DNA of 64,000 nucleotides from DIGJ01 sp041821315 (GTDB lineage Bacteria > Bacillota > Clostridia > Lachnospirales > Lachnospiraceae): the NCBI GenBank assembly GCA_041821315.1, contig JBGUEO010000007.1:62001-126000 (forward strand). Reading direction: 5' to 3'. Positions 44,932 through 54,535 of this stretch are shown here, one piece after another. Under the pieces are notes generated by a model. That model was not told where the DNA came from. It worked only from the letters and a program-made list of their open reading frames with translations, and made no database searches. Both the position numbers and the translations under genes were made by a program. How positions within the stretch are numbered: the first letter of the stretch is position 1; each line of letters starts with the position of its first letter.

Positions 44932-44960
44932 TTGCAAGAATATGGAAAACTAACTATAAT
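44932..44960 (+). promoter_or_regulatory. Promoter of the Wadjet operon
   Basis: TTGCAA at 44932 and a perfect TATAAT at 44955 with a 17-base spacer, 58 bases before the jetA start codon. This is the best-looking housekeeping promoter in the window. Confidence 0.7.
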
Positions 44961-45017
44961 AATATGGAACGTATTATTGATAAAATGGTTGTGTGCCAAT
45001 GAGAAAGAGGATAATAA

Positions 45018-46388
45018 ATGGAACGTATGGAACAAATTCCAGAACGGTTCTGGGGCTTATTTATATCCCAGAACCGTTATATTTATATAGAGTCACTGGT
45101 ATTAATTTATGAAGAATATTTGTATAATGATTATTTTTTGACCAAGGATACTTGCATTCAAATTTTAGCAGACTATTTTTCCAAACGGGTTGTAGATGTC
45201 TCAGCAGATATCATTGAGGAAGAAGAAAATAGAACAGCAGAAAAGGAGCCGGTTGCAACAAAAATACTTAACCGACTTCTTTATTTTCGTTGGCTCAAGA
45301 AAGTAGAAGATTATTCGAATTTCAAAACAAATATTGTAATACCCGATTATGCGTCTATGTTTATTGATGTGTTCAATCGCCTAAATCACCCCGAAGAGAG
45401 TGAAGCAGATCTTTATATACAAAATGTGTATACGAATATTTATTCATTTTATCATGATAGGAAGGCCGGAATTGAGCTTTTGAAAACTGCCCGTGTGAAT
45501 ACTTCGAGACTAAATCGTTCGCTACAGGATTTGCTTCATAACATGGATGATTTTTTTGAAAAATTATTGGTACAAAATACCTATCAAAAACTATTGACGG
45601 AACATTTGGAAATTTTTGTTGAGGATGCAGTAAACAAAAAGTATAGTTTGTTAAAGACAAATGATAATTTTTATATTTATAAAAATGATATACGTTCACT
45701 TCTTCGACATATAGCAGAAGAGGAAGAGAGACGTATCCGGTTGAAAAACAAGATGATAATGGAAGGAAAATCAGCAGAGGAAGCGGAACAAGAAATAGCA
45801 GAGGTTTTGGATGCAATTGAGCGTGGAATTGTTAATATGGAAAAGAGAATTACGAGCATTGATTTAGAATACAGCAAATACATCAAAGCTACAGTAAGCC
45901 GGCTTGAGTATCTTTTAAATAATGATGATAATACAAGAGGAACTATCATTGATTTGCTTCATTTAATTGGAGAAGGAAATAAAAATGAGATTATAACTGA
46001 AGTTTCTAAAAAAATTAACTTTCATGATCTTACGATTGTATCACAAAAATCGTTTTATAAAAAGAAGCAAAGAAAAATATTTGAAGAGACGCTTCAAAGC
46101 GACGAGGTCTTTGAAGAGCTTACAAGAGATCAGGTACTTGATTTGAATAAAATAAATGGCCGCTATACAAGTGAGGATATCGAATGCTTTGTATTTAATC
46201 ATATGGAAAATGATGTGTTTGCAACAGACAAGTTTATGCTGGAAAATGAAAAACAATTTGAGCTGTTGATTCTGGCATATGACTACGGGATAAGAAAGAG
46301 AAGTCCATATTCGGTTGTTGAATCGGAAGAGGGATTTGTAACTAGTGGTAACTATCGTTATCCTAAACTTACCTTTTGTAAAAAATAA
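45018..46388 (+). CDS. jetA: Wadjet defence protein JetA (MukF/kleisin-like subunit)
   Basis: A 456-residue protein that resembles the JetA/DUF5716 family and opens an operon with JetB- and JetC-like genes. It begins with a winged-helix-like region (RFWGLFISQNRYIYIESLVL) and has a charged helical middle with a coiled coil at ~235-290. Wadjet is an SMC-type complex that recognises and cuts circular plasmid DNA. JetA plays the kleisin role. The family call rests on operon order, length and general resemblance rather than one diagnostic motif, but the three-gene layout is distinctive. Confidence 0.8.
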   Translation: MERMEQIPERFWGLFISQNRYIYIESLVLIYEEYLYNDYFLTKDTCIQILADYFSKRVVDVSADIIEEEENRTAEKEPVATKILNRLLYFRWLKKVEDYSNFKTNIVIPDYASMFIDVFNRLNHPEESEADLYIQNVYTNIYSFYHDRKAGIELLKTARVNTSRLNRSLQDLLHNMDDFFEKLLVQNTYQKLLTEHLEIFVEDAVNKKYSLLKTNDNFYIYKNDIRSLLRHIAEEEERRIRLKNKMIMEGKSAEEAEQEIAEVLDAIERGIVNMEKRITSIDLEYSKYIKATVSRLEYLLNNDDNTRGTIIDLLHLIGEGNKNEIITEVSKKINFHDLTIVSQKSFYKKKQRKIFEETLQSDEVFEELTRDQVLDLNKINGRYTSEDIECFVFNHMENDVFATDKFMLENEKQFELLILAYDYGIRKRSPYSVVESEEGFVTSGNYRYPKLTFCKK

Positions 46389-46399
46389 GGAGCATTGCG

Positions 46400-47035
46400 A
46401 TGATAGAATATTTTACTCGATTAAATGATGAAGAAAAAAATGAAATAACCAACGTTATTCAACTTTTACAGAACCAAACCTACTTACTAGAAAAGAAATA
46501 TGAACGAAAATACGGAAGATATCAGGTGAGTGCAAACTATCGAGTGTGCGAAAGACATCTGGACTTTTTAATGGAATATTTTAACATTAGTGGATTGTCT
46601 CTAGTCGAGAACCGCCAATATGGAATTATGATGCTTATGAGCAATCGCTTACAGGGAGAAAAGCTTTCTAAACTAACAACCTTATTCACCCTTTTATTAA
46701 AATTAATTTATGATGAGAAGATGAATACGGTGTCTAATTCCGTTCATGTATTTACTACATTAGAAGAAATTTATGCGAAAATAGCACTTTTTCGTTTATG
46801 GGATAATCGTGCATTACCAATTACAGAAGTGAAAAAGGCAGTAACAACACTTAAAAAATATCAGGTGATTGAGGTACTTGACACAACGGGAGAGATGGAT
46901 ATCGAAACTAGAATTCTTATTTATCCAACCATAAATTTACTAGTAAATGGAATGGATATAGAACAAGTTATTTTGCAATATCAGGAAGAAGATGAGTTGG
47001 AGGAAGAAGATGGACAGATATCAAGCTTTAACTAA
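46400..47035 (+). CDS. jetB: Wadjet defence protein JetB (MukE-like, DUF4194)
   Basis: A 211-residue protein of the DUF4194/JetB type, a winged-helix accessory subunit corresponding to MukE. Visible features are an N-terminal helix-rich part with ANYRVCERHLDFLMEYF, a middle region TTLEEIYAKIALFRLWDN, and an acidic C-terminus (QEEDELEEEDGQ). It lies 11 bases after jetA and overlaps jetC by 26 bases. Confidence 0.82.
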   Translation: MIEYFTRLNDEEKNEITNVIQLLQNQTYLLEKKYERKYGRYQVSANYRVCERHLDFLMEYFNISGLSLVENRQYGIMMLMSNRLQGEKLSKLTTLFTLLLKLIYDEKMNTVSNSVHVFTTLEEIYAKIALFRLWDNRALPITEVKKAVTTLKKYQVIEVLDTTGEMDIETRILIYPTINLLVNGMDIEQVILQYQEEDELEEEDGQISSFN

Positions 47036-50000
47036 AATTGCTTTAAATAATTGGCATTATATCAATCGAAAAGTTCTATCCTTTCACTCGGAAATTAATT
47101 TTTTTACTGGTCATTCCGGAAGTGGAAAATCAACGGTACTAGATGCGCTACAAGTGGTATTGTACGCAGATACGAATGGTAGAAATTTTTTTAATAAGGC
47201 AGCAAAAGAAGACTCAGACCGTACGTTAATTGAATATTTACGGGGTATGAAGAATGTACAAGATAATGGGGTTGCTTCTTATTTAAGAAATAACAATTTT
47301 TCTAGTACGATTGTACTTGAATTTGAAGATACTAATCGGGGAGAATTTCAATGCATTGGAGTTTCATTTGATGTGGATACGGCAACAAATGATATTAATC
47401 GATTATTTTTTCGACACCCTGGAAGACTCTTAGAGAATGAATACCGTTCCAATGAGCGTGTTCTAACTTCTAGTGAAATTCGTGATTACTTAAAAAATCA
47501 GTTTGATAAAGATGAAATTTATTACGGAAGGACAAATGAAGCATTTCGTGTCAAGTTGTATGATGAATATTTTGGTGGGTTAGACGAAAAGAAATTTGTT
47601 TCCTTATTTAAGCGTGCCATTCCATTTAAAATGGATATGAAATTAGAGGAATTTGTAAAAGAATATATATGTGTGGAACAAGACATTCATATTGACAATA
47701 TGCAAGAGAGCGTTACGCAGTATGTACGATTAAAAAGACGATTGGAAGAGGTAAAGCTAGAAATTCAAAGTCTTGAAAAAGTAGAAGAACAATTTAATCG
47801 ATATCATACTGTTTTAGAAAGTAGGACACAGCTTTCCTACAATGGAAATCGTTTGGAATTACTCTATTTGGAAGACGAAATACAAAAATCTGCAGAAAAG
47901 CAAACAGTTCTCAAAGAGGACTTAATTGAACTTAAAGCGAAGAGCAATCGACTGGTATTGGAACGAGAGAAGTATGGAAACGAGAGAGATCAAGTGATTG
48001 TTGCAATTGAAAATAGTGGATTCACACATTTGCAAAACGAAATAGAGTCGCGGGCAAAGTTATTGAAGCAATACGAAAGAAGTAAAATGAATTGGGATAA
48101 AATAGCAAGTGATCTTTTATGTTGGACGGATGTATTTTGTTTCCAAATCGATGTATTAGAAGGAATTGAGGCATTTAAAAATTATCAGATTGACAGCGGG
48201 ATGTTACAACTTTTAAAACAGAAAATTGCGTTAGAGAGAGGTGGGGTGGAAGAAAAAAAGCAGGTGGCAATTGAACAAGATAATCGAATCAAACAAGAAG
48301 TTTGTAATGCAGAAAGTGAATTAAAGAGCTTGCGTGAGGGAAAGAAAATTTATCCAAAATTTGTATCCAAAGCAAGAGAAACAATAAAGGAGAAACTTTT
48401 TGATCAATATAATAAAGAGATAGCGGTGGAAGTTTTAGCAGATACCATTGAGGTGAAAAATGAGGTTTGGAGAAATGCGGTGGAAGGATATATGGGCAAT
48501 AATAAGTTTGCTTTAATTGTTCCACCAGAGTATGTAAGAGCGGCTAAAGAGGCATATAAAAGTCTTGATCCAACCTATTTTTATAAGGCAGCAGTAATTG
48601 ACACAGCCAGCATTTTAGAACATAAAAAAAATGTAAAAGCGGGTGCGTTAAGCGAAGAAATTGAGGTTACAATTCCATATGTGCGTGCATATGTGGATTA
48701 TTTGATGGGACATGTAATAAAATGTGGAACAATGGATGAATTGCAGTTGCATAAATCGGCGATTACGAGTGATTGCATTCTTTATCAGGGGTATAAACTA
48801 CAGCATATTAATCCCAAAAACTACAACGAACAGGCCTATATAGGAGAAAAAGCAATCGGACAAAAGATTGATTTATTAACGCATAAAATAAATAAGTTGA
48901 AAGAAGATGGGAAACCGTATCAAACGGCGATTATTGAATGCAACCGGGTGCTTTCTTTTGAAAAGCTAGAGCAAGAAGAGGAACACTACTTTGAATATCT
49001 AACATCAATTCTAGCAATTCCACAAACGGAGCAAGAAATTGCTGTTTGTAATGAACGAATGAAAGCATTGAGAGAAATAAATATCGATGAATGGAAGGAA
49101 AGAAAAGAGTTTTTAGATAAGGCAATTCGAACAAAAGATTATGAAAAAGATGAAACGATACATGCGATGAACAAGTGTGAACATGCACTAGAAACAATAA
49201 AAGCAGAATATCTTGTGTTTAATGAAAAGTGGAAGATGAGAATCGAACACTTTGAGAGAGTCGGGATAAGGGAAGAGAACTATCTGGGATTCATGAAAGA
49301 AAAAGATGGTGTGGCATATCAAAAATTGATGAGCTTGTGTTTTCAAAAAAATGAAATGTTAAAGGAAAAAGAGAATACAGAGTATGAAAAATTAACCAAA
49401 GTTCGAGAAGAATACCAGCGAACATACGCATATCGGGGATTATCTATATCAAGTCGTGAAAACAGAGCGTATTCTGATTTATTGGAAAATCTACAAAGTG
49501 AAAAGTTAACTGAATTTATGGAAAAGGCAAATAATCAGGCGAAAATTGCAGTGAATCATTTTAAAACGGACTTTGTATTTAAAATTCGAGATGCGATTAA
49601 GGAAGCAATTCAGCAAAAAGATGATTTGAACCGTGTACTGAGCAAACTTGATTTTGGTAAAGATAAATATCACTTTGTAATTACGAAAAATCGTGGAGTA
49701 GAAGGAAAATTCTATGATATGTTTATGGATAAGAATCTGGAAATCAATCCAAGCACACTGAGTGATGTAGGGGATGATCAGATGAACTTGTTTTCTATGG
49801 AACATGAAACGAGATACAATGATTATATGAATGAATTGTTAGATCTGTTTATGCCACCTGAAATGGCAGATGCCAAAGCATTAGAAGATGCAAGAGCAAA
49901 TTTGGAACGTTATGCCGATTATCGAACCTATCTATCTTTTGATATGGAACAAAGAGTGGAAGGTATGCCGGTGATGCGTTTATCAAAGATGCTTTCAAAA

Positions 50001-50333
50001 AATTCAGGAGGCGAAGGGCAGAATCCATTATATGTTGCACTGTTAGCAAGTTTTGCTCAAATTTATCGAATTAATTTAGATGCGAGTGTTCGAAGGAAAC
50101 CAAGTATTCGTTTGGTCGTTTTAGATGAAGCATTTTCGAAAATGGATGGAGAAAAGGTGGGAAGTTGCATTGGTTTGATTCGAAAACTAGGGGTGCAGGC
50201 AATTATAAGTGCCACCAATGATAAGATTCAAAATTATGTAGATAATGTAGATAAGACATTTGTATTTGCTAACCCGAATAAGACCAATATATCCATTCAA
50301 GAATTTGAACGGCAGGAATTTTTTGAACTCTAA
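47010..50333 (+). CDS. jetC: Wadjet defence protein JetC (SMC/MukB-like ATPase)
   Basis: About 1107 residues from the ATG at 47010, chosen for its GGAGG site; the ATG at 46992 would add six residues. Walker A GHSGSGKST at 34-42, long coiled coils flanking a hinge-like middle (~440-640), ABC signature SGGEGQ at 999-1004 and Walker B VVLDEA with Asp1039 and Glu1040. These are the parts of an SMC-type ATPase that extrudes DNA loops. All catalytic residues are intact. The jetD nuclease gene normally found with jetABC does not follow. Confidence 0.9.
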   Translation: MDRYQALTKIALNNWHYINRKVLSFHSEINFFTGHSGSGKSTVLDALQVVLYADTNGRNFFNKAAKEDSDRTLIEYLRGMKNVQDNGVASYLRNNNFSSTIVLEFEDTNRGEFQCIGVSFDVDTATNDINRLFFRHPGRLLENEYRSNERVLTSSEIRDYLKNQFDKDEIYYGRTNEAFRVKLYDEYFGGLDEKKFVSLFKRAIPFKMDMKLEEFVKEYICVEQDIHIDNMQESVTQYVRLKRRLEEVKLEIQSLEKVEEQFNRYHTVLESRTQLSYNGNRLELLYLEDEIQKSAEKQTVLKEDLIELKAKSNRLVLEREKYGNERDQVIVAIENSGFTHLQNEIESRAKLLKQYERSKMNWDKIASDLLCWTDVFCFQIDVLEGIEAFKNYQIDSGMLQLLKQKIALERGGVEEKKQVAIEQDNRIKQEVCNAESELKSLREGKKIYPKFVSKARETIKEKLFDQYNKEIAVEVLADTIEVKNEVWRNAVEGYMGNNKFALIVPPEYVRAAKEAYKSLDPTYFYKAAVIDTASILEHKKNVKAGALSEEIEVTIPYVRAYVDYLMGHVIKCGTMDELQLHKSAITSDCILYQGYKLQHINPKNYNEQAYIGEKAIGQKIDLLTHKINKLKEDGKPYQTAIIECNRVLSFEKLEQEEEHYFEYLTSILAIPQTEQEIAVCNERMKALREINIDEWKERKEFLDKAIRTKDYEKDETIHAMNKCEHALETIKAEYLVFNEKWKMRIEHFERVGIREENYLGFMKEKDGVAYQKLMSLCFQKNEMLKEKENTEYEKLTKVREEYQRTYAYRGLSISSRENRAYSDLLENLQSEKLTEFMEKANNQAKIAVNHFKTDFVFKIRDAIKEAIQQKDDLNRVLSKLDFGKDKYHFVITKNRGVEGKFYDMFMDKNLEINPSTLSDVGDDQMNLFSMEHETRYNDYMNELLDLFMPPEMADAKALEDARANLERYADYRTYLSFDMEQRVEGMPVMRLSKMLSKNSGGEGQNPLYVALLASFAQIYRINLDASVRRKPSIRLVVLDEAFSKMDGEKVGSCIGLIRKLGVQAIISATNDKIQNYVDNVDKTFVFANPNKTNISIQEFERQEFFEL

Positions 50334-50428
50334 TACCGGAATCATAAAGGGATTGATGTATGGTATGGTTCGTTATATAATTAGTGTAGTCACTATAATG
50401 GTTTGGAAAAAAAGAAAGGGTAAAATTT

Positions 50429-50764
50429 ATGGAAAATGAAAATTTACCTGTTGGTTTTTTTAATGGGACAGTTGCCACTACCAATGGCTTATATCGTATA
50501 AAAGATATAGATATAGAAACTGCGAAACAATATGTAAAACAAAACGGTTTTATATCAGCAATTGGCCATGAAGCTACAGCCCAAGTTATGTCAGATTTAT
50601 TAGGATTGAATATTTTAATGAATCGAATTCAATTTCATCAAGAGATAGGACAAATTGTCATAGTTTTTAAATTAAACGAAAGACCGCCGGAAGGCGTATT
50701 ACTAAATCGTGAAGAACTAGAGCGTGTTGGATATAGTTTGAAAATAATGGAACGATTGGAATAA
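50429..50764 (+). CDS. DUF1874 protein, viral ring nuclease (AcrIII-1/Crn2) and YddF family
   Basis: A 111-residue protein. The segment SAIGHEATAQVMSDLLG with downstream NRIQFH and PPEGVLL matches the DUF1874 pattern. In the archaeal virus protein AcrIII-1 the histidine of the GH(D/E) motif cleaves cyclic tetra-adenylate and so switches off type III CRISPR defence; the histidine here is residue 47, as in that protein. Known homologues occur in viruses, in the B. subtilis element ICEBs1 (YddF) and beside type III CRISPR loci. It lies 95 bases behind jetC with an AAAGGG site, and a TATAAT at 50394 may give it its own promoter. Family call good; activity inferred. Confidence 0.82.
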   Translation: MENENLPVGFFNGTVATTNGLYRIKDIDIETAKQYVKQNGFISAIGHEATAQVMSDLLGLNILMNRIQFHQEIGQIVIVFKLNERPPEGVLLNREELERVGYSLKIMERLE

Positions 50765-50812
50765 ACAAAGTGTATTTGGTGTATAAAGGCAGCACTGCAA
50801 AATTAGTTGCTT

Positions 50813-50841
50813 TTGCAAAAACAGCCAGTATATGATACAAT
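50813..50841 (+). promoter_or_regulatory. Promoter of the LUD protein gene
   Basis: TTGCAA at 50813 and TACAAT at 50836 with a 17-base spacer, 31 bases before the LUD gene start. Confidence 0.6.
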
Positions 50842-50872
50842 TATAAAAATTGAATGGAAACGGAGGGGTTAG

Positions 50873-51508
50873 ATGTCGCCAAAACAACAGGCTTATGAAA
50901 ACCTTGCAGACTCCATGATAGAGAAGTTTAATATCAGAGGAATTGAAGGGTATTACTGTACGACAAAGGAAGAGGCACTTTTGATGGCGGAGCGCTTTTT
51001 GATGCCAGGATGTTCCGTATCTTGGGGCGGATCGGAAACATTAGAGGAAATTGGTTTAGTTGAAGTATTACAAGAGTCTGATTATCAAATTTACGACCGA
51101 AAGACGGCAAATGATGAAGAAGAAGCAAGAGAACTATATGGGAAAATTGTGACCGTTGATTATTTTTTTATGAGCTCGAATGCAATTACGCTAGATGGGG
51201 AACTTGTAAACATCGATGGAGCTGGAAACCGAGTTGCTTGCTTGATTCATGGTCCGGCCAATGTTATAATAATTGCTGGAATGAATAAGATAGTGCCGGA
51301 TGTAAAAGCAGGGATTGCACGAGCACGCAATATGGCGGCACCTGCAAATACGATACGATTGGGCAAAAATACTCCATGCAGTATACTTGGAAAATGTGGA
51401 AACTGCCTATCGGAGGATTGTATTTGTGACCAAATTGTTATTACAAGAAAATCAAAGATAGCAAATCGTATCAAAGTAATTTTAGTGGGAGAGGAGCTTG
51501 GTTATTAA
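50873..51508 (+). CDS. LUD-domain protein (lactate utilisation LutC-like)
   Basis: A 211-residue LUD (formerly DUF162) protein: SVSWGGSETLEEIGL, FFMSSNAITLDGELVNIDG and GMNKIVPDVKAGIARAR are family hallmarks. A C-terminal cluster of cysteines (GKCGNCLSEDCICDQ) could hold an iron-sulfur centre. Its relatives take part in lactate oxidation, but lone copies like this one, without LutA/LutB, are common in Clostridia and uncharacterised. Its start has a GGAGG site. The next small gene begins inside its stop codon. Confidence 0.88.
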   Translation: MSPKQQAYENLADSMIEKFNIRGIEGYYCTTKEEALLMAERFLMPGCSVSWGGSETLEEIGLVEVLQESDYQIYDRKTANDEEEARELYGKIVTVDYFFMSSNAITLDGELVNIDGAGNRVACLIHGPANVIIIAGMNKIVPDVKAGIARARNMAAPANTIRLGKNTPCSILGKCGNCLSEDCICDQIVITRKSKIANRIKVILVGEELGY

Positions 51509-51660
51509 TGAATCAAAAAGAAGAATCACCTAGCATAGAAGTAAAAGTGGATTTTACAAAAATTGTGAAATATTGTTGCATTGCGACTGTTTGTGTTGTA
51601 GGAATTATATGTGGAACAAGATTTTCATACAAAATGGCAGAACTTGAGAAAAGGAAATAA
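51508..51660 (+). CDS. Small single-span membrane protein
   Basis: A 50-residue protein: a charged N-terminus, one hydrophobic segment (YCCIATVCVVGIICG, about residues 22-36) and a charged tail. It starts at the ATG of a TAATG overlap with the LUD gene, so translation is coupled, and topB follows 5 bases after its stop. Function unknown; the overlap at both ends suggests a real gene. Confidence 0.6.
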   Translation: MNQKEESPSIEVKVDFTKIVKYCCIATVCVVGIICGTRFSYKMAELEKRK

Positions 51661-51665
51661 TAGAA

Positions 51666-53681
51666 TTGGGTAAAGCGTTATATATATCTGAAAAACCAAG
51701 CGTTGCGCAAGAGTTTGCAAAAGCGCTTAAAGTAAATGCAAAAAAACAGGATGGATTCATGGAATCAACCGATTCGATTATTACATGGTGTGTAGGACAT
51801 TTGGTTACCATGAGCTATCCAGAAATTTATGATCCGGCATTCAAAAAGTGGTCACTTGAAACACTTCCTTTTGTGCCGGATAAATTCTTATATGAGGTAA
51901 TTCCAGGTGTAAGCAAGCAATTTCAAATTGTAAAAGGCCTTTTAAATCGAAGCGATGTAGATAAAATTTATGTCTGTACCGATTCAGGTCGTGAGGGAGA
52001 ATATATTTATCGTCTAGTGGATGAGATGTCATCGGTACCAAATACGAAAGAAAAGCGAAGAGTTTGGATTGACTCACAAACTGAAGAGGAGATTCTTCGT
52101 GGTATTCGTGAAGCTAAGTTATTATCTGAGTATGATAATTTATCTGCGGCGGCCTATCTTCGCGCCAAGGAAGATTATCTGATGGGGATTAATTTTTCTC
52201 GTGTATTATCATTAAAATATGGGCAGACAGTAAATCGATATTTGCAAAACAAGAAGTGGTCTTCGATTTCAGTTGGGCGTGTTATGACTTGTGTACTTGG
52301 AATGGTAGTTCGAAGAGAACAAGAAGTTCGTGATTTTGTGAAAACACCATTTTACCGTGTACTAGGAACTTTTGAGAGTGCAGGAACTCCATTTGAAGGG
52401 GAATGGAGGGCTGTGGGAGGTTCTCATTATTTTGAATCACCTCTTTTATACAAGGAAAATGGATTTAAAAAGCGAGAATCAGCGGTGCAGCTTTTGGAAA
52501 TACTTCGTGTGCCTACTCCAATGAAGGCAATCGTTGATAAAGTCGAAAAGAAAAAAGAAAAAAAACAACCACCGCTTTTATTTAATTTGGCTGAATTGCA
52601 AAATGATTGTTCCCGTATGTTTAAAATTAGTCCGGATGAGACACTAAAAATAACGCAGGAGTTATACGAAAAAAAATTAGTCACTTATCCTAGAACGGAT
52701 GCCAGAGTGCTTTCAACGGCGGTAAGCAAAGAAATTTATAAAAACATCAGTGGACTTAAGAATTATAACTATGCAAAGGAATATGCAGAAACGATTTTAC
52801 AGTCTGGAAGTTATAAAAATATTACGAAAACAAAATATGTGAATGATAAGCAGATTACAGACCATTATGCAATCATACCAACGGGGCAGGGATTTGGAGC
52901 ATTGAATGGTTTGCCACCTACAGCACAAAAAGTATATGAGGCAATTGTTCGAAGATTTTTAAGTATATTTTATCCACCGGCTGTTTATCAAAAGACGAGT
53001 ATTGTAATGAAGCGCAATGAGGAAAGTTTTTTCGCTTCGGTTAAAATATTATTAGACGAGGGTTATCTTCCGGTTATGAGCTATTCTTTTTTTAAGAAGA
53101 GGGAAGAAAAAGAGATGGAAGAAGAGAAGGAAGATGAGGGCGAAGATAAACTAGACATTTCTTTAACAGAAGTAATTCAGTCATTAAAAAAAGGAATGGA
53201 AATTAATTTATCGCAACTTGTTATAAAGGAAGGTGAAACATCACCTCCAAAACGCTACAATTCTGGGTCTATGATACTTGCAATGGAAAATGCGGGTCAG
53301 TTAATTGAAGATGAAGAATTACGTGCTCAAATGAAAGGAAGTGGAATCGGCACAAGTGCAACCAGAGCAGAAATATTAAATAAACTTGTGAAGATTGCTT
53401 ATCTTAATTTAAACAAAAAGACGCAAATTGTTACGCCAACGCTTCAAGGAGAGATGATTTATTATGTTGTAGCGTTTTCGATTAAATCGTTATTAAATCC
53501 AGAACTTACAGCTAGTTGGGAAAAAGGATTGACACAGGTAGCGGAGGGGCAAATAACAGAACAAGATTATATAGAAAAATTGGATGCTTTTGTAAGGCGG
53601 AATATCAACGGAGTAAAAACTGCAAATTATCAAAACCATCTAAGAATGTATTTTGATAAAGCGGCGACCTATTATAAATAA
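51666..53681 (+). CDS. topB: DNA topoisomerase III (type IA)
   Basis: A 671-residue type IA topoisomerase. It opens with the Toprim strand LYISEKPSVAQEFAKALK and CTDSGREGEYIYRLV; the catalytic Tyr341 lies in KLVTYPRTDARVL. GIGTSATRAEILNKL near the C-terminus is typical. No zinc-finger tail is present, as usual for TopB. The start is a TTG at 51666; no other start would keep the Toprim strand. It decatenates single-strand-linked DNA. Type IA genes near mobile or defence loci are common, so a link with the Wadjet operon is possible but unproven. Confidence 0.93.
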   Translation: MGKALYISEKPSVAQEFAKALKVNAKKQDGFMESTDSIITWCVGHLVTMSYPEIYDPAFKKWSLETLPFVPDKFLYEVIPGVSKQFQIVKGLLNRSDVDKIYVCTDSGREGEYIYRLVDEMSSVPNTKEKRRVWIDSQTEEEILRGIREAKLLSEYDNLSAAAYLRAKEDYLMGINFSRVLSLKYGQTVNRYLQNKKWSSISVGRVMTCVLGMVVRREQEVRDFVKTPFYRVLGTFESAGTPFEGEWRAVGGSHYFESPLLYKENGFKKRESAVQLLEILRVPTPMKAIVDKVEKKKEKKQPPLLFNLAELQNDCSRMFKISPDETLKITQELYEKKLVTYPRTDARVLSTAVSKEIYKNISGLKNYNYAKEYAETILQSGSYKNITKTKYVNDKQITDHYAIIPTGQGFGALNGLPPTAQKVYEAIVRRFLSIFYPPAVYQKTSIVMKRNEESFFASVKILLDEGYLPVMSYSFFKKREEKEMEEEKEDEGEDKLDISLTEVIQSLKKGMEINLSQLVIKEGETSPPKRYNSGSMILAMENAGQLIEDEELRAQMKGSGIGTSATRAEILNKLVKIAYLNLNKKTQIVTPTLQGEMIYYVVAFSIKSLLNPELTASWEKGLTQVAEGQITEQDYIEKLDAFVRRNINGVKTANYQNHLRMYFDKAATYYK

Positions 53682-53699
53682 GAATAGAGGAGAAATTCG

Positions 53700-54377
53700 A
53701 TGGAATTATTAAAAATCAAAAATTTATTTAAAGATTTGAGTCAAACGCTTGCAAAGGAATTACTAGAGAAGGTGGATTATCCATGGGAAGCACTTTCTCA
53801 GATTGGCTCTTTTATTATGCAAATCGGTGAGGAATTACCAATGGAGGAATATGAAAAGCGTGGGGATGATGTTTGGATTGCAAAATCCGCAAAAATATAT
53901 CCGAATACATATATTCAAGGACCTACTATTATTGGGAAGGAAACCGAGGTAAGACCTGGAGCATTTATTCGGGGAAATGTGATAGTCGGAGATGGTGCAG
54001 TTATTGGTAATTCCACAGAGCTAAAAAATGTTATTCTTTTCAATAAGGTACAAGTACCCCATTATAACTACGTAGGTGATTCTATTTTAGGATATCGGGC
54101 GCATATGGGAGCAGGAGCCATTACTTCAAATGTAAAATCTGATAAGACCTTAGTTTTGGTTAAAAGTGGTGAGAAAAAACTGGAAACAGGACTGAAAAAA
54201 ATGGGTGCTATTCTTGGAGATAACGTAGAAGTAGGTTGTGGAAGTGTGCTAAATCCAGGCACGATTATTGGCGCTAACTCGATTATATACCCGCTTTCTT
54301 CGGTAAGAGGATTTGTCCTTCCAGGAAGTATTTATAAAAAACAAAGCGAGATTGTTAAGAAAAATAAAACAAAATAA
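53700..54377 (+). CDS. Left-handed beta-helix (hexapeptide repeat) transferase-like protein
   Basis: A 225-residue protein. Residues ~60-205 contain hexapeptide repeats (AKIYPNTYIQGPTIIG, VRPGAFIRGNVIVG, VGCGSVLNPGTIIG) that fold as a left-handed beta-helix, as in the acetyltransferase half of GlmU. The uridyltransferase half is missing. The N-terminal ~55 residues are helical. It lies 18 bases after topB with a GAGGAG site. It may acylate a sugar nucleotide; the acceptor is unknown. Confidence 0.8.
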   Translation: MELLKIKNLFKDLSQTLAKELLEKVDYPWEALSQIGSFIMQIGEELPMEEYEKRGDDVWIAKSAKIYPNTYIQGPTIIGKETEVRPGAFIRGNVIVGDGAVIGNSTELKNVILFNKVQVPHYNYVGDSILGYRAHMGAGAITSNVKSDKTLVLVKSGEKKLETGLKKMGAILGDNVEVGCGSVLNPGTIIGANSIIYPLSSVRGFVLPGSIYKKQSEIVKKNKTK

Positions 54378-54535
54378 AGTAAAATATGCAAAATTACTAT
54401 GGACTAATTCGACTTTTTATGCGAAAATAGATGCGTTGAGTTAGAGCAAATTATGTTTATAACAATTATTCTGTTGTCGTAAAATAGGATAATTTGTTAA
54501 AAATAACACAAATGTGTATCGAAAGGAGTTACAAC

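Noticed and set aside
51666..53681. TopB acting as the missing nuclease of the Wadjet operon
   Set aside because: It is a full, ordinary topoisomerase III with catalytic Tyr341, and its own LUD/small-protein neighbours separate it from jetC; JetD is a different Toprim family.
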